Assembly: GCA_035610365.1 (NCBI GenBank)
Contig: CM069432.1
Span: 186,729,027-186,793,026, forward strand
Length of the DNA stretch: 64,000 nt
Reading direction: 5' to 3'
Source of the DNA: Aquatica leii
Lineage: Eukaryota; Arthropoda; Insecta; Coleoptera; Lampyridae
Below are positions 25,069 through 36,480 of this stretch, piece by piece (position 1 is the stretch's first letter; every line of letters begins with the position of its first letter). Made by a program: the position numbers and the translations under genes. The notes beneath the pieces were generated by a model, which ran no database searches, had not been told where the DNA came from, and saw only the letters and a list, made by a program, of their open reading frames with translations.

Positions 25069-26775
25069 TTACTTAGTTAGTAAAAACTCTCCAGCAAAAG
25101 CAACACAAGCAATACATAGCCCAATAACCCAAAATACAAATACCGGATAAAGATCTTCTAAACTTAATTTTTTATTTTTTGTAACTGTAACTTTGCCAAT
25201 TCTAGAAAAATAATCAAACTGCGTATTTTGATAGTGTAATAATCCAGATTCAATAAGCATACTGATAATTTTGTTAACAGTAAGTGTAAAATACGGTAAT
25301 GCAGTGCGAAATGCCACTTTTAAATTTCCAATGTAAGAGTTATCAACAAAGTAATAAGATTTTCTTTTAAAATTGTTTGTAAGTTGATCTAATATGTCTC
25401 GATCCATAAGAACCGTGTAATTGACCGTTGAATATTTGGTTTTTAGAAAATCGTGATACTGGTTTTCATTGTAGCAGTTAAATTTTGTTTTAATTTCACG
25501 ATAAACATCTGTGTTATATATAGCTGTATTAGTTTTGCACAAGAACGAAATATATGTAATTATCGAATTATTAGATTTTGATAATTCTTCTAATGATTGA
25601 ATCTGTTTTTCAAATTGTGGAGTTGTTAATAGTGTAACCAGTTTGCCAGAAACCACAGCTTGAATGTGAATTGAATAAAACACGTAAGAAAGAAACAACA
25701 GTTTAAAACCTTGATGCAATCGTTTAATATTAGCTGATCCAAGCACAGTCATCGAGTATACTAGTAAAAAATAGAACAACAAACCACGATGGTTACTTAA
25801 ATGATTGCATTTTTCCATTAACCACCAAACAAGCGAGGTTAAAATAAAAATTATAAATATCATAATCCACACTACACCTTTAAAAACAAGCTTTAAAGTT
25901 TCCATAGGTGGAACTTTTTTAGGAGCAGGAACCATCCAAATTATATCAATATAATGGTATATATAAGAACATGTACCAATGTTCGCGCAGTTAAGAAACT
26001 GAATTCTTTCTATTTTAAATCGAGCTTCGTTGTTCCAAGTATGATTTACTGCCTTTAGCTTCAAAGTCATATTTAAATATTCAGCAATTGTCTCAACTAT
26101 GTACATACTTAACCATGACAATTTACTTCTACTTATATTTAGTTCTTCAATGTTGTTATAATAATACGTTAGATTGCAATTTTCGTATTTTCTTAGTATC
26201 ATTATAAATTTAATCAGTTTTGCGTCGATGCAACGGTACGTAATTATTAAGTCTGTTTCTGTTTCACAACGGTTTGGCGGCGCTTGAGGGTCGCTCGTCA
26301 TAAGCCTTATAAACCCATCTTTGGAGTTTAAATCGTATCTTAATATAACCAAATTCAAAACTTTCATTTTCCACCACGTCTTAAACAAATCGCATTCTTT
26401 CATCGATGAAATAAGCAAAACTTTTCTTAACGGCGTTTTGTTTTTTAACCATAGTTTTGTATTATAAAGCTTCCGCAATATTACTAGTAAAGTGCTGCAA
26501 TTTTCTGAATAAATCACAAAGTTTTGCTTGTGACCAATCGACGTGTTAAAAATACTGTTTTCTTTTTTTATATCAAGAATCATACTTGGGTTACTAACAT
26601 CATTGGGATAAATGTAATAATCGGTATTGTCGTACACAAACAGCAAAGTATCATCTTCTTCAAAAATGTTTTTAATTGTTTGTTGAGTACAAGTTTTAAC
26701 ATTTATAAGTTGTTCTTCTTTTTTAATTGCAAGACCGGCAACGAAGGTTAAATATATAACGTTTAATAACAACAT
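25069..26775 (-). CDS. divergent ionotropic receptor (chemosensory ligand-gated channel)
   Basis: An intact, intronless 568-residue ORF begins with a signal peptide (residues 1-16, LLLNVIYLTFVAGLA). A long extracellular N-terminal region follows. The ligand-binding lobe S1 lies around 210-290, the first membrane helix at about 299-320 (VVWIMIFIIFILTSLVWWLM), a pore loop at about 331-347, the second helix at about 355-377 followed by SGKLVTLLTTP, lobe S2 at about 385-535, and the last helix at about 543-564 ending AGEFLL. This is the insect ionotropic receptor layout, with the typical LSLEDLYPVF lead into the last helix. Such proteins sit in the dendrite membrane of sensory neurons and work with a co-receptor. 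Divergence and lack of introns suggest an expanded taste-type clade; the ligand is unknown. Two Penelope-like copies flank it. Confidence 0.88.
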   Translation of the reverse strand: MLLLNVIYLTFVAGLAIKKEEQLINVKTCTQQTIKNIFEEDDTLLFVYDNTDYYIYPNDVSNPSMILDIKKENSIFNTSIGHKQNFVIYSENCSTLLVILRKLYNTKLWLKNKTPLRKVLLISSMKECDLFKTWWKMKVLNLVILRYDLNSKDGFIRLMTSDPQAPPNRCETETDLIITYRCIDAKLIKFIMILRKYENCNLTYYYNNIEELNISRSKLSWLSMYIVETIAEYLNMTLKLKAVNHTWNNEARFKIERIQFLNCANIGTCSYIYHYIDIIWMVPAPKKVPPMETLKLVFKGVVWIMIFIIFILTSLVWWLMEKCNHLSNHRGLLFYFLLVYSMTVLGSANIKRLHQGFKLLFLSYVFYSIHIQAVVSGKLVTLLTTPQFEKQIQSLEELSKSNNSIITYISFLCKTNTAIYNTDVYREIKTKFNCYNENQYHDFLKTKYSTVNYTVLMDRDILDQLTNNFKRKSYYFVDNSYIGNLKVAFRTALPYFTLTVNKIISMLIESGLLHYQNTQFDYFSRIGKVTVTKNKKLSLEDLYPVFVFWVIGLCIACVAFAGEFLLTK

Positions 26776-27890
26776 TTTGAATGTTATTTAGTTTTGCTTG
26801 ATCGCGTCGACTACGTACTAAGTAATTCTATGTATTGATATTTCATTTATTTATTGTATGATTTATGATTATGAAATTATATAAAAGTAGACATGTTATT
26901 ACGTTAAGTGGATTCAAAACGAATGGACTATGTTATTTTGTAAGTAGACAAAAAAACATCTATAGATTTTGTACAATCGTATCAAGTAGTCAATTTTAGA
27001 ATTAAGGTTACACTTTAGTTAATTAGATTTAAAACGAAAAAATATAATTATTTTTATTTCTGCGAAATAGTAGAATAATGTTTTTGTACAACACTTTATT
27101 AGCTTAACATCTGAAATCACATTAAAAATGTGGGTACATTAATACATACAAAAGTTTTACTCACTTAAACAACAACGAAAGTATTGTAACTTCATAACCT
27201 ACAAACTCTCTAATCTTATCCTCTATAACTTAGGTTGCATCCGTTTATGAAGTTTCAAAATTCTGGCTAAATTTGACGTTTATACGGGTAATTTAAAAAA
27301 GCCACACGGTTGTAAAATGTTTGACAAATTGTCAGTATGATTAAATCACTCCTGCATTTAGATTTATAACCTTTGAACTTAAGCTCTAAACTTATTGTTT
27401 CCCATAGATATTTAACTCATAAGTTAAATATTCTTAAAAAACTGGAGAGTAATACCAAAGATTTGTATTTTAGTAGTATAACGCAATGTTATGTGTAATG
27501 TTAGTTGCATGATTAATTATTTGGTATTTAAACTCTATTTTGTTTCGTTACTTTTCTCCTTTTTTATGCTCATAAACAATTTTAATAGCAGAATTCTTTT
27601 TAAATCGGAGAGAGAGGAAAGTTCTACCCTAGCCCTATTTTGTTTTACCGGCACTGCCACGTTAACATCTACAATATTCCTAAAACAACAAAAAAATTTT
27701 ACATGTCCCTAAATAAACGTTGGGGGTGTTGTACCTGCTTTGCAAAAAGTCAAGGACAATAACCTTACTTTTAATTGAAATTACCTAAGAAAATTACACT
27801 TAGATAATTCTAATGGAAATCATCTACATAGTTTATTGTTACCATTATTTAAGTTCTTAATAAATGTTTTGACTATTTTATTAAAATAAA
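26776..27890. other. 5' flank of the ionotropic receptor, no other gene seen
   Basis: This is AT-rich DNA upstream of the receptor gene. A promoter is expected here, but I see no motif that I can assign with confidence. The open stretch 27491-27712 has no family features. Confidence 0.4.
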
Positions 27891-28204
27891 TAATAAAAAG
27901 TCTATTAGCGAAGGCTTCCACGGCCGGAATCTATACTAACATTAGAATGTCTTCCGGGTTTGGACCGTGTCATAGTTGCAACCGAAGCTGCCAACGTTTC
28001 GCCCACTTTCGTAAGGGGCTTTATCAGGACGTGAGATAAATCGCAAAACTCAAACAAGCAATCGAAATCTAACTAAGAACTTCTCAAAAGTTAGGTTATC
28101 CACTTGTAAAACAAGCCATAACCTAAACTATGAAAAGGTAAAAAAGAAAACGATAACCTGAAAAAGCAAACGAAAATCTAACAAAGAACCACTACCGAGT
28201 TAAT

Positions 28205-28912
28205 GATCTAGACTCAGAACTCCGTCATCTTACTAGAACCTTAGTAAACAATGGTTATTTAAAGCGAGATATTCATAGAGTTTTTAATCGTCGTTTACAT
28301 CCACGTACTCGATTACCTAAGGACATTTCTACTCCCGAATCCAACCCGAAATTGGCCTTTTTACCCTAAATTCACAAGGTTACAGATCAAATAGGGAAAC
28401 TCCTTCGTAAGAATGGTATTAAACCCATATTCAACTCGACAGGCAAAATCTCTCAGATTCTTCCTTCTCCCAAAGACAAATTTCCTACACTTTCATCTCA
28501 AGGTGTATACCAAATTCCCTGTTCTTGTGGTTTAGTCTACATTGGTGAAACCGGTCGTTCCGTCATCACTCGCATTTCAGAACATGATCGTTGTATAAGG
28601 AAAAGGTATACTTCCAAGTCTGCGGTCGCTGAACATCATTTTACTACAGGTCACAAAATAGATTTTGATAATGTTTCGTTGATTGCCAAATCTCCATTCT
28701 TTTTCAACAGGAAATTCCGAGAAAGCATAGAAATCATCAAACACCCCAATAACTTCAATCGCGATCATGGTTTCGAACTATCCCCTCTTTGGTTCCCGGT
28801 TATTAGTCATTTATCAAAAACACGCCCCCTAGCAACCGTAACCCAATCAGGGTCGAGCTTAATCATCCGTGACGATCCTTTTCCTTTAAATACGGAGACT
28901 ATTTCTTCTTAA
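28205..28912 (+). pseudogene. Penelope-like polyprotein C-terminus with GIY-YIG domain, one stop
   Basis: The reading opens at the junction with the inverted head, shows SELRHLTRTLVNNGY and RLHPRTRLPKDIS linker features, then has one TAA at 28367-28369, and continues through the GIY-YIG endonuclease (about 28500-28660) to the TAA at 28910-28912. The endonuclease part matches copy 1 almost residue for residue. The reverse transcriptase domain that should lie upstream is absent because of 5' truncation. Confidence 0.85.
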
Positions 28913-29137
28913 GTCACTTCTACCTAGTTTAGAATCTGGCTTGGTTCACAAGTTGATTACCTATAACTCGGTAGTGGTTCTTTGTTAGATTTTTGTTTGT
29001 TTTTTCAAGTTATTGTTTTCTTTCTTACCTTTTCAGAGTTAGATTATGGCTTGTTTCACAAGTGGATAACCTAACTTTTGAGAAATTCTTAGTTAGATTT
29101 CGATTGCTTGTTTGAGTTTTGCGATTTATCTCACAGC

Positions 29138-29170
29138 CTGATGAAGCCCCTTACGAAAGTGGGCGAAACG
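29138..29170 (+). ncRNA. hammerhead-ribozyme-like core, copy 2
   Basis: CTGATGA (29138-29144), a GCCCC...GTGGGC stem-loop, and GAAAC (29165-29169) are in the order and spacing of a hammerhead core, on the sense strand of the element's 3' region. In the inverted head of the same copy the first segment is changed to CTGATAA, and in the head of copy 1 to CTGATGT, so only the true 3' ends keep the core. Cleavage was not established. Confidence 0.55.
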
Positions 29171-29476
29171 TTGGCAGCTTCGGTTGCAACTATGACACGG
29201 TCCAAACCCGGAAGACATTCTAATGTTAATAAAAAGTCTGTTGATCATTTTTGTTTTTATTACACCAACATTAAATAAAGATATGTCCGAAACAATTTAG
29301 TATTTCACTCAACTCTAAAGAATTTCATTATACTTTCGATGCAAGGTAACCATTAATTTTTATTTTACAACATATCACTAGTTACACATGTTGCCAACTT
29401 AACTAACTAGTTCATATATACTAAATTTAACATATAGGAAGAAACAAAGAAAAAACTAGTCCAGTTAATCTGCGAG

Positions 29477-29649
29477 GTTTCGTGCTTATACATAATTAGC
29501 CCTTCATAAGGCCGTTTCACTGAATCAAAAAAATTAATCAATAATAATTAAATAATGGTATAATAAAACAATACTATGAAAACACTTATGGACACGAATA
29601 TTGTTTAACGCCTTGTTTATTCTCGTGTTGTCATGTGTAAGCACGAAAC
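29477..29649. repeat. 173-bp MITE-like element with about 17-bp inverted ends
   Basis: The left end reads GTTTCGTGCTTATACAT and the right end is its reverse complement with one difference (ATGTGTAAGCACGAAAC). No coding sequence lies between. No target duplication is clear. Confidence 0.6.
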
Positions 29650-31037
29650 GTCGTAGGTATTTTCCTTGTACCTATACGAAGAGATTATTAATTTGGTCGG
29701 TAACTCAAGTATCTATTCTGGTACGTATTTATTTTTTATAGTCCCTCTGGTTAGTCATAAAAAGTATGCAAATACTGATTCTCACAAACAAGATACATTT
29801 TTGCGAGTTATTGTCAGTATCTATCAACTAACAAAACTATTAAATATTGTTAGCAAATTTGCAAAAAAGCTTTTTCTTACTTCTTATCTCTTCAATTTGC
29901 ATCAAGTTTTGTTTTCTTTCAAAAATATTTAAATTATCGCAGGTAAAGTTATTTTCTTTTTAATAATACTAAATTCTATTTATTACTACATACATTTGAA
30001 AATGTTTTTTTGTAAAAAAAAATCAATTAAAAAATACGGTCGAATTTGTTTTTGTATATTACAACTTTTTTGTATTTAAATTGCATATTTAGTCTTCTAT
30101 TAATATGAAATGTTTTATAACTTTTATATTACTGATTTGTTTTGTTTTTTTTTTCAATATTTAATATTTTTTATTGTGAGACTTCTGCAAATTTTCCTAC
30201 TTTCTTGATAAAATCTTCTAGTTCATGTTTGCCATACGTTATTTATATATTAATATTGTTAGCGCTTCTGTCAACTTCGCGGGTCTTTAAAGAAACTCCT
30301 TACGATACTTTGTCGTTATATTTTACGTAATACATACATAAATGGTTGTACATAACAAATAAGCAACATGTGCAAACATAAGTATATCTGACATGAGTTG
30401 CACTTAAGTAGCGAGAAATAAAATGAGAGAGAGTATCCCCCCATTCCATTTTTATTTTAAAAAAATGTCTACCAATGTAAAAAAAATCGCGTAATTTTAA
30501 AATTTAAATTTAAAATTATTTCTACTACAATATCCAAGATCTTTGAATTGTAAAGAAATAATAAACTAATGCATCTCAAAACTTCTTTTATAAATATTGC
30601 GATCTAGAAATATTAGAGTTGACTTTCAACTTTGAAAACATTTTGGTTTTGTTTAGTTAGGTTCACAAACTACAAAATATTTGTTTACTATTGTTCAAAC
30701 GTAGTCATTTACACTAACACCCATATGCGCGGCAATCCCGCGTGTAATTCCTCAAGAACGTACGATTCTAAGAGCGTGTCACTAAAAATGTAAAAAATTT
30801 CAACGCTCTATTCGTAAAAACTTGCTAGTATATTTCGAACATGAAAGAAAAAACATGTCAATGTAAATCGAAAACCTTCAATTTAAGCGCGTATTTTGCG
30901 TGGCTCATAGCATTTTAGAATTTCTAAAATTATGTTGAGCGTTACCATGCTAAATGTATAAGATAATTAGACGCAGAAAGTTAAAAATTGCCCTTTGCAT
31001 GGCTGTATATATAAATATAAAAAATGAAAAGAAAAAA
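29650..31037. other. AT-rich DNA, no gene seen
   Basis: No coding frame with family features is visible. A GC-richer patch at about 30720-30770 (ATGCGCGGCAATCCCGCG) is unexplained. Confidence 0.4.
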
Positions 31038-32115
31038 ACGTAGATGAAGAAATGCATAGAGGTTATATACCAATGCCACTATTAAACGAATTACCACAAC
31101 ATTTTTGAAGTGATTTTAAGAATTATCTACCTATAAATTCTGATACATTGAAAACCTTATTGGACTTGGTTTTAATCTTTATTTCTAAACAAAACACAAA
31201 AATGAAAGAAAGTATAAGAACCGAAGAGAAATTAGCAGTCACCTTGCGTAATTTGCCAACAGGTCGCTCTTATGAAGATCTGAAATTTTCCATCATCACA
31301 TAGTACCATAAACACGCAAATTTATTTATCAAGGTCTTAAGAAAAAATACAAAAACAACAAAAAGGGTATTTATTTATTTTAGAGGTAGAAAAAATGAAT
31401 AATGAATTTATTAATCAATAATTAATCAGTACTTGTTTGAGTTTTGTGTATCAGAATCAATCAAAATGGTAAGAATTGTATAAAAATCTATCAAAAGTTA
31501 CTTTGCTGGCCGTTTCACGACACTATCGGTGTTGTCAATTGCCGTTGCTGATCAGAACAATATGGCAGTAGAGTGTAGTTAGAAAACAATGTATATTTCT
31601 TCTGTTCTTTGTCGGACACAGTTGGTTTTTTTGCTTTTTTTAATAATCCTTCGGTTATGACTTTAATAATCAAACATTCTGCATCAATGGCTTGCGTGGT
31701 GTCTATTCTCTTCATTATTTTTTTTTGTCTATGATCTTGTAACAGCTTCATATTCATCAATATAATTATTCGTTTCCAACTGTTTTTTGCAAAATTCTAT
31801 AAAATATGAATTTATTTGTCTTCTGTCTTTTGGTCTTTCAGTTAAATTTTTTACATTTCATTGATGTTGATTTTGATGTTGAAGTTGTAGAAGGTATATC
31901 TGGTATTTATTAAACAGAAGAAAATATTATTTAATTGCAGTTTCCATCAACAAGAGAAGATTAGTGTGATATAGCCTTCAAGTTTAAGAATAAGTGGCAG
32001 TTCATAAATTGTGAAAGAGCTCTTGATGAAAAGTATATACGCATTGTTTTCCCTCCTCGCTTTGGGCTTTAGTATTATAACTACAAGAACTTTTACAGTA
32101 TCGTTTTAATGGCGT
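31038..32115 (+). pseudogene. PIF/Harbinger transposase relic in two pieces
   Basis: Piece one (about 31040-31305) reads with a stop but shows KNYLPINSDTLKTLLDLV and TEEKLAVTLRNLPTGRSYED, the N-terminal signature of insect Harbinger-type transposases. Piece two (about 31935-32112) reads FPSTREDWCDIAFKFKNKW, then ALDEKYIRIVFPP and YYNYKNFYSIVLMAFV, the region around the first catalytic Asp in the family (here the GSLDGKHI-like box has Glu in place of Gly). About 600 bases containing an opposite-strand ORF separate them. The rest of the DDE domain is missing. Confidence 0.7.
31400..31900 (-). pseudogene. possible MADF/BESS-type accessory ORF of Harbinger element
   Basis: The minus strand has an open stretch at 31760-31515 with KKAKKPTVSDKEQKKYTLFS and SDQQRQLTTPI, resembling the C-terminal BESS-like tail of the MADF proteins that many Harbinger elements carry as a second gene. 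Upstream of it (to about 31900) acidic and basic linker residues continue in other frames. The opposite orientation to the transposase pieces fits a two-gene Harbinger, but no TIRs were found. Confidence 0.4.
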
Positions 32116-32539
32116 TTGTCTAAGGAATGGCGGTCACTTAGGCGCTAATCAGAATAATTCTTAATTTTAAATACTACGGCAAACTAAACTGCTTGATTAT
32201 GTAACCTAATTAGTTGACTTTAGAAATAAATTTCATAAATTTCCCATCTATTCGGCGTTTATAATTTTTTCATATTTTTTTCAAACCTTCCATTGACTGG
32301 CATTTCCCAACGGACGGCGGTTACCGATTCAATCATTTGAAAACAACACAGATTTGCTACCATCATTATATAGTAATTAACAGAATAAATCAATAAAACC
32401 GCATTTTTATTGTATTGTATTGGAACCAAAAACTAGTTTTATTTAAAAAAAAACATTAAAATTTACAAATCAATAAGCTACATTTAAGGAAACTTCCTTT
32501 TCTTTAATTTTAATTAAAAAAATCATTAAAATTTAAAAA

Positions 32540-34130
32540 TCAAGACACTGAGGAGCCTTCTTTTTCTTTCACAATAATCGCATATATAGTTATCAGCAGA
32601 ATCGCAAACTCGGAACAGATGAAACATATTTCTTCATGTGCAAGAAGAATATCATCATTGCTGTCATCGGCACACATATTTTCTACATCCTGTTCCTCTG
32701 TTGTGCTTGACTCAGGAGATTTCGGTTGAATTTTATTCCACTTAAAAGCGATTTTCTTCCTCTTGGAAACCAACATTTTTTCGTCTAAAGAAACAAAATT
32801 TAAGGCGAACTTTGTTATATCTTCTTTTAATGACGATGTGTGTAGTTTTCTTTTCAGTTTTCTTGTCATTTTCTTGTCAGTTTTCTTCCTCGCTTTTAAC
32901 AGTTTTTCTCTTCTATTTTTTTTCTCTTATATATTTTTCATAGACGTTGATGTAAAGATGACAGAATGTTGTTTAGTAGTTATACGTTTCTTGGTTGCTA
33001 TTGGAAGTGGCAGTTGAGACAAAACGATTTGACTTGTAATTTCAAAAAGATGCCCAGGCACTTGGGCACTACTTCCAGCAAATTATTTACATCAAGATCA
33101 GATATTGTTTGAATTTGGGCTACAGGTTTGCTATGGAAGAATTCGTCACAGTAATAGGGTCGTTTTCGAACAGATAATTTGAAGCCAAGAAATCTTTTTC
33201 TCCAAAAACATTTGGATTCGTGGGAAAAATTCCAGATTCCCTAAATTCAGACGCTCTTTTTTTTATTGTAGCCGCCTCACAGTAGGCGTTGTTAAATAGA
33301 AAAGCCGCATCATAGTGAGTAATTTTTGTTAAACGCGACTTTTCATGAATAAATCGCACTCTTTTCTGAAAGCGGCTTTTAACCGTGCGTAGAACCAAAT
33401 ATATAAAGGCTGTATTCTGTGCGAGATGTGCGGTGAAATAGTAAGCACAACAATGGAGTTTCTCTACAAAAGGTATAGGCTTCCAAAGACGCGTGACTGC
33501 AATAGTTGTCCAATATGAGAAAAATAGGCTCATCAACATATAGTTTGGCAAACTTCAAGAAAAGTTTAAGCCATATCAAAAACAATTCTGCATTTGTCCA
33601 GCCATTTTTAGAGCACTCAAAACAGCTTCGGTTGAGCCATTTGTGCACAATTGAAGTGACATTTTCTTCCTTGGATAAATAAACATACGAAGTATGTAGG
33701 ATCCTGAGGCGCACACTGCAAAAATGACAGTTACGTTTTTTTCTTTTTTATAGCTGATAACTGACCCTACTGTTCTCTGTCCCTTTTTAAGCAATTTCCC
33801 TGTTAACGTTATGCGTAATATTATTTCTTAGCATAAACTTAAGCTGCACTGCGAACTTGGAATGGATTCAGACCATAAAATAGTTTAGCTAGAAGCTTTA
33901 TATTTTAAGACTCTTCTCTTCTTTTGGTGAAAAAGTAGAATGCCTTCTTAGAGAACGTCCAGTAAGTAAGAGGAAGATTCTTCTAGATTCGTTCTTGGGA
34001 TGTACTAAAGGGTATGCTAAGCTTTTTCAAAGCTAACCGTATAGAATCCCCATTTCGTATAGCTTCTATAGCCTTTTTTAGGTCTTCTTTAGTCTATTTT
34101 GCGTTAGGTGTTGTTCGTGTGATATATTTT
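32540..34130 (-). pseudogene. pogo-like transposase relic (HTH plus DDE)
   Basis: Read on the minus strand, about 34090-33900 gives KKAIEAIRNGDSIRLALKK, a pipsqueak-type helix-turn-helix start, then GLNPFQVRSAA. From about 33800 follow KGQRTVGSVISYKKEKNVTV, FAVCASGSYI, FIYPRKKMSL, NGWTNAELFLIWLKLFLKFA and EPIFLILDNYCSHASLEAY, where LDNYCSH holds the second catalytic Asp. The tail at 32869-32540 includes SLDEKMLVSKRKKIAF and EEICFICSEF, as in pogo/Tigger proteins with a C-terminal zinc-binding segment. At least four frame changes and an apparent deletion before the first Asp make it inactive. Confidence 0.78.
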
Positions 34131-35320
34131 CATATGGGGTAATACCGGTCGGTTTACCGGCATTGTCCTATTCTAATGATTTCCTTAGTCCCAAATGCAC
34201 TCAAACCTGTTCTTATGTTAATTACTAAGAACGTAAATAACTTTCATAAAATCCACGTATGAAACATTAATAAATTTGCAATTAGAGTTCTATAAGTAAC
34301 AAAATACACATGACCTCTTAAACGGATCTAATACGTGTCGCGTGCTATTGAAAATGACAGAGCTTGGTAATTAACCTACTCCTCCGTATACTAGATGGCA
34401 CGACTAGTGGCTTTAGTGCAATTATTGCGGGAATGTTAGATAAGGGAGTGAGCGGCATTCCCCGCTAACTGCCATTCCACCATCTTATCCTACTAGCAGT
34501 TGTTACTTCCTGATCAATGGTGAATACCAGTAAATATAAATTAAAGATGGTGCATACACATCCTCTTCCCCTGCTCCAGTTCTTTTAGTTTCTAAAACTT
34601 TTTTATTTTCCTTTATCTTCTTTTGTCATTAGTTATGTGTTTAAATGTTTATTGATATATTCCTTTGATTTTATCTTCTATCTTCTTGGTTTATAAACTT
34701 TAATAACATTTGTCACTAGGCCTTTGTGCCAGTACATGCATTTTGACGTGATACAAAAGTTTTTTTTTGTTATTTTAATTCTATAAATACAATAATATTA
34801 GTATTTATCTAAATTAAGTTAATTTTTGACTTGCCGATTTCGTACACTCCAATCACACGTGACAACACATAGAAAACATAAATTTTGAAACTTTTATAAC
34901 GCACGCAAGCATATTTCAAGTACGCAAAGAAATGAACTCTCTATTTTCGAGCATTCCAAATTTTTATTTAGATAGACGTTCTTTAGCGCGTGATTAAATC
35001 CAACGGAAAGAGTGTTAGTGTAAAAGAGCCTATTAATATACGTTAGTACCGTGGCGGTTTTGATTATTTTATTTTATTATAGACTACAATAATGAATAAG
35101 AAAAGCTGTTAAAACGTAAAGCTTACACAAAAAAAAATTGTAAAATATATCATTTTTAATAATTATAATCACATAACAAGATGTGCAAAAATAAACTCAG
35201 TTACTCAAAAGAAAAGCTTATAACATTTTTTTCAAGCAAAAAGAAACGCAGTTAAAATTGAAGACTTAGCATCAACCAAGACACTTTATTTAATACGTCA
35301 AATATTAATGATTATCGGAA
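34131..35320. other. no gene seen
   Basis: Mostly AT-rich, with a somewhat GC-richer part around 34340-34500. I see no coding or RNA feature that I can support. Confidence 0.4.
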
Positions 35321-35436
35321 CATCCCACAAAACCATAAGTTCCATGTAGGTTCGATAAGCATTCCCAAATATTCATTTCTAAAGCATGCCAATAGTAGTT
35401 TGTGTATGGACTTATAATAACACACTTAATTTAAAA

Positions 35437-35740
35437 CGTATTCTATAAGAATGCCTATATAAGAAGAATAAAGTACTCTAAAAGATTCTTTTAAAAACAC
35501 TTCTATAGGAATACTATATTGAATTTAAGAAAGAAGCGCTTATAGCAGACTTAAAATTGGCAGTTGATTGGAATCACTAAAGTATTACAAATGTAGCATT
35601 CTAATGGCGTTCCCATATTGATTCTATAACAATGCATATAGAAGGAGAATAAAGTACCCTAAAAGATTCCTTTAAAATCACTCCTATAGGCCTTCTATAT
35701 TGATATAAAAAATAAAGTGTTTATAGCAGCCTTGACAATG
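35437..35740 (+). repeat. two tandem copies of about 175 bp inside the TIR element
   Basis: The segment starting ATTCTATAAGAATGCCTATA near 35440, with AGAATAAAGTAC, AAAAGATTC and TATAGCAG words, recurs near 35619 (ATTCTATAACAATGCATATA) with the same word order. Divergence is moderate, so the duplication is older than the youngest elements in the window. Confidence 0.7.
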
Positions 35741-36347
35741 TATTAAAATTCAAGTATTACGACTAACATGATAACATTCTTTTAGTGTTTTAGTACCTCT
35801 AAAATCGGTTTAATCGTTCTTTATTTGAGATAAAGAAATATAATTTTTAATATCAGAAAAAACCGTTTGTACAAGTTGCTAAATTGTAATACCTAAACAA
35901 AAATAACTTCCTGTAGAGATTAAACGCCGACATCTAAATTTTGTTGATAAAGATATGTATGCAATGCAAAACCTATGCATTCGCGTTTGATACTGTAAAT
36001 GTAAATAACATACTTTGATTTCTGAGAATTGTGACGAGATATGTACCGACTACCGAGTTTGATTCACCAGAAACGCTTCTAAGTAAGTACTTATACGGTT
36101 ACGGGTATATGCAGTTTTACGTTTACGAAAGGAAGACGATTTCGGGCTTAGTCTACATTTGTAAATGTGTTCTTTTTTGTGCTGAATTAAAGAAGAAAAA
36201 GCTATTAGATGTTCTGCTGATTTAAGTAAAAGTAAGTACAAAAAGCAACAATTGAATACATATATCTGTTTTTGTACGATCTGCTTATCCACGTTTTAGC
36301 GCTTTATTGTTATTGTTTATTTTTTACTTGGCATCTAGTAATTTTTT

Positions 36348-36480
36348 TAGAGCAGGGGTGGTCAACCAGCGGACTTAAACTTAAAAAACATTGTAATAAA
36401 AAAAATATTTTATTCATAAAAAAAACATATTTTTGATATGAATCTAGTGAAAATGCATGCGACTGATAATAGATAATAAA
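36348..36480 (+). repeat. possible hAT element end
   Basis: GCAGGGGTGGTCAACCAGCG at 36353 looks like the terminal inverted repeat of hAT elements (CAGGGGTGG...). I found no partner end or target duplication, so this may be a fragment nested in the larger element or chance. Confidence 0.25.

Larger units (their letters stand above)
27904..29226 (+). mobile_element. Penelope-like retroelement copy 2, 5'-truncated with inverted head
   Basis: A 13-bp target duplication TAATAAAAAGTCT lies at 27891-27903 and 29227-29239. The copy begins with an inverted segment of its own 3' untranslated region (27904 to about 28203), then joins a truncated ORF in the plus direction (28205-28912) and a 3' untranslated region. 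The outer head sequence (TAGCGAAGGCTTCCACGG) is shared with copy 1 in the same relative position. It reaches about 60 residues further upstream in the ORF than copy 1, so the two truncation points differ. Confidence 0.87.

Noticed and set aside
36031..36292. Overlapping open frames on both strands
   Set aside because: Both lie within the 1.76-kb nonautonomous element and show no protein features.
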